From assembly GCA_020851635.1 (NCBI GenBank), contig JADZCJ010000065.1, positions 1 to 64,000 of the forward strand: DNA of 64,000 nucleotides, given 5' to 3'. Both the position numbers and the translations under genes were made by a program. Below, piece by piece: positions 36,197-43,389 of the stretch (position 1 is the first letter of the stretch; every line of letters begins with the position of its first letter). This DNA is from Anaerolineae bacterium. Lineage in GTDB: Bacteria; Chloroflexota; Anaerolineae; UBA4142; SHND01. The notes beneath the pieces were generated by a model. The model had not been told where the DNA came from, made no database searches, and worked only from the letters and a program-made list of their open reading frames with translations.

Positions 36197-38425
36197 CTAT
36201 TCTGCGGGCATTGCCCTGAGACCTAATGACGCTCGGAGCTTGGTTTTGAACCACCGCAGGTCAAACGAATCCTGCGGCGAGTCGGTCAGGATCGCCTGTC
36301 GGAACTCGGCATCGGACAACACTCGTCCATTGATGCTAAAAGCTGTCAACGCAAAAGGTCTCGAAAAACCGGCAAGGTGCGAACGCGGCGCGTCAAAGTG
36401 ATACGAACCACCCTCGATGACATTGTCTTGAATAATATTGCCCGCCGTGTTGCCTTCCATCACAAAGTTAATGCCATTGTTGGTTAGCCGATTTTCGGTA
36501 ATCTGGTTGCGCAGGGAATTGTTGAGGTGAATCGCCGCGACCGCATTGTTGAGCAAACTATTGTCACACAAGCAGTTACCCCGCGAAACATGGTCTTCCG
36601 GGCTGCCCTGCACAAAAAAGAACTGTTCGCGGTCATATTCGCTTGTATAGAAATACAAGCCCTCGCGGCTGTTGATGATTGTATTGGTCGAAATATTGTT
36701 ATCGCTGCTGTTCCAGGAAATGACGCCGTGATTTGCAAGGTCCTGAATCCGGTTGCCCACCAGCGCATTATTTTTGGCAAAACCGAGCCAGATGCCGTCC
36801 AGCGAATCGCTGATCGTGTTGGCTTCAATTCGGTTGTCCCGACAGAACGACAACTCGATGGCGTTATACAACGAGCCGCGAATAGTGTTGCCCGAAATGA
36901 TGTTGCCGTCGCCGCAAGCGGTGCCGTGTGCCTTTATAAAAATGCCGTTGCCGTTCGAGCCGGTAATCACATTATCCTTGATCACATTGCGGCTCGAGCC
37001 GGACTGCAGCATAATGCCGCCGGCATCACAACCCGGTCCGACCGTGCCGTTGCCCCACTCGCAATAGCGCAAATTGTCGGTCGTGGTGTTGGATGCCACC
37101 TCGCTGAATTGAACGTTATAGAGATGAATCCCCCACGCCGTATTGCCATGCGCGGTATTTCCGCGCACCGTAATGCCGCTGCCATTGCGAACGTCAATGC
37201 CGATCGCGCTGCTGTCGGCGCGATTATTTTCGATCAAGGCGTTTGTCGTCGAGCCGATTCGCATGCCGCCGCCCTCGGTCAAGCCGAGAAACTGACCAAA
37301 GCTCCGCTCGTCCGTGTCGCGGAAATGATCTACCAACTCGTTGTCGTGGATATAGAGGTTATTTGCCGCGTCAATAAAAATACCATACTTGTGTTTGCTC
37401 GATTTACAGTTGCGAATTTCAATGTTCTGCGCGGGACGCTGGCTGAGAACGTTGCCGATTTGATGGACGACCACGCCATAGCCGTTCCAATCCGTGCCGT
37501 TGAGCGCATAACCCTGACAATCAAAAATCACATTGTCGCTGTTGATTTGGATACAATCCCACTGGCTCGTCAGCGAGGCGGCAAGCCGATACAACCCGGG
37601 CGCATTGAGTGCGCCGCAGCCGGCAATGTCATAGACCGCCGAGACGGTGAATGGTTTGAAATTGCTGCTGCCCCCCCCGCTGGTGCTGGCACGCGGCGTG
37701 CCTTGCTGGCTGGCGACGGGAGTGATGCGGCTTGCGCTCGTCGGCGTGCGTGTGGCAGTCGGGACAACCGCCGCGACTCCGCCGTTTAGCAAAATATTCT
37801 GAGTGATCGTCGCGTCACATTCCAAATCCAGCTCGAATGTCGGCGGACCCGAGGGGGTATATCCGACCGGCGGCGCGGCGGTGAGGGTGTATTTTCCCGC
37901 AACAAGCCCGGGAAAATAAAATTGTCCGTTCCCTGTCGTATACAGAGCCACAACACCGGAACCGTTGTACAAAAAGAGTTTTGCTCCTTGCACGCCGGGT
38001 TCGCCCGATTCCGCCTGTCCGTTCCCGTTCAAGTCCGCGACGACACTCCCGTTGATCGAACCGAAACAAGTCGGTGTGTCCACCGTGTCAGCCGAGTCGG
38101 TCGGTTGCGCGGCAGAGGACGCGCCGCGCGTGGCGGCAGCTCGTATCAAAGTGGCGCGGGTGGCGGCAGAGGTCGCGGGAGTTGATGCGGCCGGAGCCGT
38201 CGGCGTCAATGTCGGAAAAATCGGTGTGGTTTCAGTGGGCGGGGCGGTTTCGGTCGGAGTTTGTTCCGATTGGGCAGAGGCAACCTGAACGTTTGCAAAT
38301 AGAGTCGGCGTCTCATTGGCAGATGGTAAAATGGTCGTCTCTATCGGCGGCCGCTGTCCACAGGCGGCGAAAAAGAGGACAAAGGGAAAGATTAGTAAGA
38401 TTGGGTGAAAACGCGCGAACGACAT
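36197..38425 (-). CDS. large lipoprotein with SdrD-B-like and right-handed beta-helix domains
   Basis: A 742-residue lipoprotein (lipobox FFAACG, Cys22). Thr/Pro-rich spacers occur (about 35-105 and 215-245). One B-type Ig-like domain (SVVADLNGNGQAESGEPGV, about 125-205) precedes a long NosD-type beta-helix (about 290-690) with repeated NxIxxN coils (NNLYIHDNEL, NIISGNTIRG). It is probably a surface glycan-binding or structural protein. It has its own TTGACG/TATACT promoter and a leader of about 80 bases. Confidence 0.87.
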   Translation of the reverse strand: MSFARFHPILLIFPFVLFFAACGQRPPIETTILPSANETPTLFANVQVASAQSEQTPTETAPPTETTPIFPTLTPTAPAASTPATSAATRATLIRAAATRGASSAAQPTDSADTVDTPTCFGSINGSVVADLNGNGQAESGEPGVQGAKLFLYNGSGVVALYTTGNGQFYFPGLVAGKYTLTAAPPVGYTPSGPPTFELDLECDATITQNILLNGGVAAVVPTATRTPTSASRITPVASQQGTPRASTSGGGSSNFKPFTVSAVYDIAGCGALNAPGLYRLAASLTSQWDCIQINSDNVIFDCQGYALNGTDWNGYGVVVHQIGNVLSQRPAQNIEIRNCKSSKHKYGIFIDAANNLYIHDNELVDHFRDTDERSFGQFLGLTEGGGMRIGSTTNALIENNRADSSAIGIDVRNGSGITVRGNTAHGNTAWGIHLYNVQFSEVASNTTTDNLRYCEWGNGTVGPGCDAGGIMLQSGSSRNVIKDNVITGSNGNGIFIKAHGTACGDGNIISGNTIRGSLYNAIELSFCRDNRIEANTISDSLDGIWLGFAKNNALVGNRIQDLANHGVISWNSSDNNISTNTIINSREGLYFYTSEYDREQFFFVQGSPEDHVSRGNCLCDNSLLNNAVAAIHLNNSLRNQITENRLTNNGINFVMEGNTAGNIIQDNVIEGGSYHFDAPRSHLAGFSRPFALTAFSINGRVLSDAEFRQAILTDSPQDSFDLRWFKTKLRASLGLRAMPAE

Positions 38426-38511
38426 TGCTCTCGTACCGGGGAAAATGTGAATCTATTGGATATTTTGGGACCGGGGACGCCCATTCCGATAATCCTGACG
38501 CCCGGCTGGCG

Positions 38512-38539
38512 AGTATAACACAGTGTCGAAATGCGTCAA
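38512..38539 (-). promoter_or_regulatory. promoter of the large beta-helix lipoprotein
   Basis: TTGACG (38539-38534), 16-base spacer, TATACT (38517-38512) on the minus strand. The start site is near 38505. Confidence 0.6.
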
Positions 38540-38567
38540 AGAATCAGCCAATTGGCAACCAATTTCT

Positions 38568-38596
38568 TTGACAAAGCCCTTTAAGGATGGTACAAG
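38568..38596 (+). promoter_or_regulatory. promoter of the Fn3-like anchored protein
   Basis: TTGACA (38568-38573), exact 17-base spacer, TACAAG (38591-38596). The leader to the ATG at 38612 would be about 9 bases, with no ribosome site. Confidence 0.5.
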
Positions 38597-38611
38597 TGTC
38601 TTACTTTTTCA

Positions 38612-39811
38612 ATGAACCCCGCGTACCAGCTCCGGCGCGCAGCGTTAGTGTTCGCGCTCATTGTCGCCACGGCGCTCTTGGTGTGGTCCAGGACCGGCGC
38701 CGCCCCTCTCGCTCAAGACACCAGTTGTTTGACTGCCCCCGTCGCAGCTGACCCTACGGCAACCGTTTGTGTCTCCCAGGTCATTGTCCAGGTCAACGCG
38801 TCAAGCGAAAAAAATCAATTTGTCGTTTCCTGGCGCACCCGCGAGGCCGAGTCGGGTCGCGTGCGTCTGGTAGACGGCGCAACGTTTGAGGATGTGCGCG
38901 GCGCTGATTTTGTGGGCAAAACTCACTATGTGCGGGTAAGCAATCTCAAAGCCAAGACCGATTATCTCTTTGATATCATTTCGGGAAACCAGACCCGAAC
39001 GAACGGCGGCAAGCATTTTACGGCGCAACTCGGCGCCGCCCAGGAAGAGACCACACCCTATTTTATTATCGGACACGTCTATAATCCCGATGGAAGCCCC
39101 GCCGATGGAGCCATCGTCCTGGCGCAGGTGCGCGACGGTGACGATCAAGGCACGCCGGGCAGGACCGGCTTGCTTTCCGCGCTGATTGTGACCCGAGATG
39201 GCGGCGACCTATTCAACATCAATCTGGGTTATGCGCGCAAGCAAAATAATTTACAGCCCTATGCGTTCAACCCGAGCGGCGATCGGGTCTTTGTGACCGC
39301 GCTCGGTGAAACGGGTCATGTCAGCGACCAATTTACGATCAGCGACCTCCATCCCCCCAAGCCCCCGCCCTCGCTAATGCTGTCCGAAACGGGATCCGGA
39401 ATTGTTGCGACCGCAACGGCGACGCTGATTCCCGACACGGCGACGCCCACAACGACCCCCACGCCCACCGAGACCCTCACGGCGACGCCGACCAACACGC
39501 CGCCGCCGCCTACCCGAACAGCGGCGCCCAGACCGACCCATACACCGAACGCGCCGCCCACCTTTGAGCTTGTGCCGACTCGGGAACCCGCGCAAGCGAC
39601 TGCCCTTGCTTTGGATGACGTTCCGACTTTGGTGGCAAATTCGGCAGCAAGTGCGCCGGATGCCCAGCGCACCCGCGTTTTTGGCGGGGTGCCCACCATC
39701 CAGCCGCCGCCGAGCAACAACAACGCGGTCCTTTGGATTGCGCTTGCCATAGTTCTGTTTGTCGGCGCGCTCTTGCTCGGACTTGCGGCGTTTTTTGTCT
39801 CTCGTCGTTGA
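38612..39811 (+). CDS. surface protein with Fn3-like domain and C-terminal membrane anchor
   Basis: A 399-residue protein with a signal peptide (residues about 8-33). A fibronectin-III-like domain follows (about 55-140, SQVIVQVNASSEKNQFVVSW in part: NQFVVSWRTREAES), then a second beta domain (about 150-240, GHVYNPDGSPADGA). A Thr/Pro-rich stalk (about 265-320) leads to one transmembrane helix with a short Arg-Arg end. The layout puts two beta domains on a stalk outside the cell. Function is unknown. It is divergent from the beta-helix lipoprotein. Confidence 0.8.
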   Translation: MNPAYQLRRAALVFALIVATALLVWSRTGAAPLAQDTSCLTAPVAADPTATVCVSQVIVQVNASSEKNQFVVSWRTREAESGRVRLVDGATFEDVRGADFVGKTHYVRVSNLKAKTDYLFDIISGNQTRTNGGKHFTAQLGAAQEETTPYFIIGHVYNPDGSPADGAIVLAQVRDGDDQGTPGRTGLLSALIVTRDGGDLFNINLGYARKQNNLQPYAFNPSGDRVFVTALGETGHVSDQFTISDLHPPKPPPSLMLSETGSGIVATATATLIPDTATPTTTPTPTETLTATPTNTPPPPTRTAAPRPTHTPNAPPTFELVPTREPAQATALALDDVPTLVANSAASAPDAQRTRVFGGVPTIQPPPSNNNAVLWIALAIVLFVGALLLGLAAFFVSRR

Positions 39812-39876
39812 GACGCGCGTGAGAAAAAGGTCATCATTTTTGAAATTGCGCCGCCTGACTGTGCTCAATCATCCAT

Positions 39877-40869
39877 ATGATAAAACGCTTACCCGAACTC
39901 AATCCACTGCTTGACCAGCTGGAACTCGATACGTTGGCGAACGGACTGCAAATTATTGACGCGCACGAGCTCGAAACAGACGCGTTTCCGCGCCTTGATA
40001 CCGACCGACCCGCGCTGCTGATGCGGATTGGGTCTGCGTCACTTGACAAGATTGTCACGACCCTGCGCGTCAACTATCCCGCAGATCACCCCGTCGCACT
40101 GGTTGCGCCGGACCGTATCAAAAGGCGCGTCCTCGATGCAATGGCAGAGCAAAAATCGGGCAAATATACCGCGCTCTTTGTCCCCCCCCTGCCCAATGCG
40201 GGCTCGCCTCTGACGATTGCCAACATCATGGCGCGCTTGCGCGCCCCGGTCGGCGGCTGCCCCTGGGATCTGGAGCAAACACACGAGAGCATTACGCGTG
40301 CCCTGATCGAAGAGACCTACGAGGTCATCGAAGCCATTTCTGACTATGATATGCCGCACCTAAAAGAAGAGCTGGGCGACTTGTTTTTGCATGTGCTTTT
40401 TCAAACGCAGATTGCACGCGACCAAAATGAGTTCTCGCTCAGCCAGGTGGGCATCGAGCTGGCGGAGAAATTGATTCGGCGGCATCCGCATGTCTTTGGC
40501 GACGAGCAAGCGCACAGCGCCGGGAAGGTTCTGGAGAACTGGGAGCGCATCAAACGGGAAGAAAAGAAAAACAAGGGCGAGTCCCATCCCTCCGCCGCGC
40601 TCGATGCGGGCATCCCCCGCCACCTTCCCGCGCTCACGCGCGCGCAAAAAATCTCGGAACGGGCGCGACGTAAAACGCACGGTGAAACCTCGAACCGGCG
40701 CATCACGATGAGGGGAGCGTTGGCGCGGAAAATTGAGGCAGCGCAGGACCGCGAACAACTGGTGGGGGAATTGCTGTTGGAAATCGCCGCGAGCGCGGAA
40801 CAGCATGGCATTGACGCCGAACGCGCCTTGCATGCGGCGAGCAGAAAATCGGCGCAAAAAAAAGAGTAA
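39877..40869 (+). CDS. mazG: MazG nucleoside triphosphate pyrophosphohydrolase with vestigial N-terminal domain
   Basis: A 330-residue protein. The MazG domain starts near residue 118 (LRAPVGGCPWDLEQTHES) with metal-binding acidic residues in EETYEVIEAI and EELGDLFLHVLFQ. It hydrolyses NTPs or dNTPs to NMPs and pyrophosphate. The first 110 residues resemble only the tail of the tetrapyrrole-methylase-like domain fused to MazG in YabN-type proteins, so that half is truncated here. No clear ribosome site precedes the ATG. Its stop lies in the terminator of the opposing tRNA-Pro. Confidence 0.85.
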   Translation: MIKRLPELNPLLDQLELDTLANGLQIIDAHELETDAFPRLDTDRPALLMRIGSASLDKIVTTLRVNYPADHPVALVAPDRIKRRVLDAMAEQKSGKYTALFVPPLPNAGSPLTIANIMARLRAPVGGCPWDLEQTHESITRALIEETYEVIEAISDYDMPHLKEELGDLFLHVLFQTQIARDQNEFSLSQVGIELAEKLIRRHPHVFGDEQAHSAGKVLENWERIKREEKKNKGESHPSAALDAGIPRHLPALTRAQKISERARRKTHGETSNRRITMRGALARKIEAAQDREQLVGELLLEIAASAEQHGIDAERALHAASRKSAQKKE

Positions 40870-40890
40870 AAGCGAATCGCCTTTACTCTT
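40862..40890 (-). terminator. terminator of tRNA-Pro
   Basis: A 9-bp outer stem (40862-40870 with 40882-40890), 3-bp inner stem, then about eight Ts on the minus strand. It overlaps the mazG stop codon. Confidence 0.8.
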
Positions 40891-40896
40891 GGTCAG

Positions 40897-40970
40897 TCGG
40901 GGTGAGAGGATTTGGACCTCCGGCCTCTTCGTCCCGAACGAAGCGCGCTACCGAGCTGCGCTACACCCCG
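40897..40970 (-). tRNA. tRNA-Pro (anticodon CGG)
   Basis: A 74-base cloverleaf read on the minus strand: acceptor CGGGGTG with CACCCCG, D arm GCGC-AGCTCGGTA-GCGC, anticodon loop TTCGGGA (anticodon CGG), T arm GGAGG-TCCAAAT-CCTCT, A discriminator. CCA is not encoded. The CGGGGTGTAGCGCAG start is typical of tRNA-Pro. Confidence 0.95.
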
Positions 40971-40983
40971 AAATTACCAAATT

Positions 40984-41012
40984 ATTATACGCAGCTTGCG
41001 CGTTTTACAAAA
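40984..41012 (-). promoter_or_regulatory. promoter of tRNA-Pro
   Basis: TTTTGT (41012-41007), 17-base spacer, TATAAT (40989-40984) on the minus strand, about 13 bases before the tRNA 5' end. Confidence 0.5.
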
Positions 41013-41086
41013 TTGGGACCATCTGTCCGTCGCAACAAACTCCGCGCGCCCCGAAACGCGGATTTTTTCGAGACGCGCGTATTTAC

Positions 41087-42727
41087 ATGTCCAGTTTTCT
41101 TGCCCTTGCCAACCTTGGCGAACAATTGGCTGCCACAAAAAAGAAACTCGAGCACAGCGCGCTGATCGGCGCGTATCTCTACAGTATCGCGCCCAACGAG
41201 ATCGCTCCCGCGGCGCGCCTGCTGATCGGTCGCATTTTTCCCGAAAGCGATCCGCGCATCGTCAACATCAGCGGCGCGGCGCTGAGCCGTGTGCTGGAAC
41301 AGGTCGTGGGGATGGAAATCGAGTGGTCAGACAGCGCGGTGGATTTTGGCGATGCCGTCGCGCAATGGCTCGCCGCGCACTCTTGGACGCCCACCGGTGA
41401 ACCGCTTGAAATTCTCGACGTATATCACACTTTTGAGCAGATTGCGGACGCCACGGGCTCGGGTTCGCGCAAACTCAAAGATGAGCGGCTGGGTTCCCTC
41501 TTTCGCCGCGCATCCGTCGTGGAAGCAAAATACATCACCAAGCAGGTCAGCGGCGAAATGCGCGTCGGCGTGAGCGAAGGGTCGCTGATCGAGGCGCTTG
41601 TCCGCAATACCGATATCCCTGCGGCGACAATTCGGCGCGCCAACCAACTGGCGGGTGATGTCGGCGCGGTGGCATTCGCCGCGCTGACGCAAGGCCAAGA
41701 AGGTTTGCAGGCATTGACACTGCAGGTGGGACGCCCACTCAAACCAATGTTGGCACAAAGCGTCGAGACTATCGGCGAAGCGATGGAAACGATCGCCCCG
41801 CCGCTTGTGCTCGAGTACAAATTGGATGGGGCGCGCCTGCAGGTCCACAAGCGCGACGACGACGTGAAACTATTCTCGCGCCACCTCTCCGATATAACCG
41901 CATCACTGCCCGAAATCGCCGAGCTGGCGCGCACACAGATTCGCGCGCGGGATGCCATTCTGGAAGGCGAAGTGATTGCGATTGACGCAACGGGGCGCTC
42001 GCGCCCGTTCCAGATTCTCATGCGGCGCGTCGGGCGCGAACGCGACGTGCAGGCAATGCAGCAAGAAATTCCCGTTCAATTGTATTTGTTTGATTGTTTA
42101 TATGCAGATGGCGAATCGTTTCTGGAGACGCCCAATCGCGCGCGCTGGGAAAAATTGGGTGAACTGGCGGGAGAAATCCCGCGCGTGCCGCGCCGCGTCA
42201 TCGAGAGCGCAGCCGAAGGTGACACGTTTTTGCGCGATGCCCGCGCGGCGGGTCACGAAGGCGTAATGGCAAAAAATCTCGCCTCGCCGTATACACCCGG
42301 CGAGCGCGGCAAACAGTGGCTCAAGCTCAAACCCGTGCACACGCTCGACCTGGTCATTTTTGCGTCAGACTGGGGATATGGGCGGCGGCACGGTTGGCTC
42401 TCGAACCAACATCTCGCCGCGCGCGACGAGACTACGGGCGAGTATGCAGAAGTGGGCAAAACATTCAAAGGGTTGACGGATGAGGAGATGAAAACGTTGA
42501 CCCCCAGACTCTATGCCAACAAAATCCGTCAGGTCGGTCCCACCGTCTATGTCAAGCCCGAAGTCGTCGTCCAGGTCGCATTCAACAACATTCAACGCTC
42601 ACCGTCGTATCCATCCGGCGTTGCCCTGCGCCACGCGCGCATCGTCGCGTTTCGTCCCGACAAGACGCCACAAGAGATAGATACGGTCCAAACCCTGCGA
42701 GCCATGATGGAGCGCGAAAGCGGGTAA
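41087..42727 (+). CDS. ATP-dependent DNA ligase
   Basis: A 546-residue ligase of the archaeal/LigB-like type. It has an N-terminal DNA-binding domain (residues 1-210), the nucleotidyl-transferase lysine in EYKLDGARLQVHK (motif I), LFDCLYADG (III), HEGVMAKN (IV) and QWLKLKP (V), and a C-terminal OB domain. It seals nicks using ATP, probably in repair beside the NAD-dependent LigA. The ATG at 41087 matches the family start (SFLALANLGEQL). The open frame continues upstream through tRNA-Pro, which is not credible coding. Confidence 0.93.
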   Translation: MSSFLALANLGEQLAATKKKLEHSALIGAYLYSIAPNEIAPAARLLIGRIFPESDPRIVNISGAALSRVLEQVVGMEIEWSDSAVDFGDAVAQWLAAHSWTPTGEPLEILDVYHTFEQIADATGSGSRKLKDERLGSLFRRASVVEAKYITKQVSGEMRVGVSEGSLIEALVRNTDIPAATIRRANQLAGDVGAVAFAALTQGQEGLQALTLQVGRPLKPMLAQSVETIGEAMETIAPPLVLEYKLDGARLQVHKRDDDVKLFSRHLSDITASLPEIAELARTQIRARDAILEGEVIAIDATGRSRPFQILMRRVGRERDVQAMQQEIPVQLYLFDCLYADGESFLETPNRARWEKLGELAGEIPRVPRRVIESAAEGDTFLRDARAAGHEGVMAKNLASPYTPGERGKQWLKLKPVHTLDLVIFASDWGYGRRHGWLSNQHLAARDETTGEYAEVGKTFKGLTDEEMKTLTPRLYANKIRQVGPTVYVKPEVVVQVAFNNIQRSPSYPSGVALRHARIVAFRPDKTPQEIDTVQTLRAMMERESG

Positions 42728-42733
42728 AACACT

Positions 42734-43306
42734 ATGCAGAATCTCAAGGAACGCATCCAGAAAGAGACCAAGTCGTTCGGACGCGGCGTCATCAAGGTTG
42801 ATTCATTTCTGAATCACCAAATTGACCCCGAACTGATGGGCGAAATCGGGAGCGAATTGGCGCGGCGTTTGGAGGGGACGCATCCCACCAAAATCTTGAC
42901 GGTGGAAACCGGCGGGATTGCCCCCGCGTTGGCAACCGCAGCTGCCTTGCGCATTCCGCTGATTGTGGCGCGCAAACGCCGCGCGGCGGGAATGCCGCGC
43001 GAACTGCTCCAGGAATCCACTCTCTCTCAAACCCGTCACGAAGCGATTGACCTCTACGCCTCGCCCGAATTTTTGACCGCCCGAGACCGCATTGTCATCA
43101 TTGACGACTTTTTGACCAACAGTCAGACCATAAAGGCGCTTGCGCGGTTGGCGCAAAGCGGCGGCGCGCAGATCGTGGGTATCGGCGTGGTGATCGAAAA
43201 AGCGCTCGAGGGCGGGCGCCAGGACCTTGCAGAGCTATCCATCCCCATCGAGGCGCTCATTCGTATAGGCAGAATTCAGGAAGGCGAGCTCCAGTTTCTC
43301 GACTGA
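42734..43306 (+). CDS. xpt: xanthine phosphoribosyltransferase
   Basis: A 190-residue protein of normal Xpt length with IKVDSFLNHQIDPELM, the TVETGGIAPALATA loop and the PRPP-binding IVIIDDFLTNSQT. It makes XMP from xanthine and PRPP in purine salvage. It starts 6 bases after the DNA ligase stop, so it is co-transcribed. No purine riboswitch is visible in front of it. Confidence 0.93.
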   Translation: MQNLKERIQKETKSFGRGVIKVDSFLNHQIDPELMGEIGSELARRLEGTHPTKILTVETGGIAPALATAAALRIPLIVARKRRAAGMPRELLQESTLSQTRHEAIDLYASPEFLTARDRIVIIDDFLTNSQTIKALARLAQSGGAQIVGIGVVIEKALEGGRQDLAELSIPIEALIRIGRIQEGELQFLD

Positions 43307-43353
43307 TTCTTGATCCCACTCTCCTGCTCTCGATTACAATTTCTTGTTTTCAA

Positions 43354-43382
43354 TTTACAAGCGCGCGCGCTCGTTGTATAAT
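43354..43382 (+). promoter_or_regulatory. leaderless-type promoter of the PP2C-like gene
   Basis: TTTACA (43354-43359), 17-base spacer, TATAAT (43377-43382), then 7 bases to the ATG at 43390. No ribosome site. Confidence 0.7.
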
Positions 43383-43389
43383 TCCGACA

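Noticed and set aside
35082-36254. 390-residue minus-strand ORF, mostly Val/Ile
   Set aside because: It is the mirror of the GAC/GAT repeats of the Asp-rich gene (GTC/ATC on the other strand). It crosses the terminator at 36157 and has no ribosome site.
36527-37789. 420-residue plus-strand ORF
   Set aside because: Antisense to the beta-helix lipoprotein; its regular pattern mirrors the helix repeats.
40733-41086. N-terminal extension of the DNA ligase frame
   Set aside because: It would run through the end of mazG and the whole tRNA-Pro gene. Family homology begins at the ATG at 41087.
42728-42733. Purine riboswitch before xpt
   Set aside because: The gap to the ligase gene is 6 bases, so there is no room for an aptamer.
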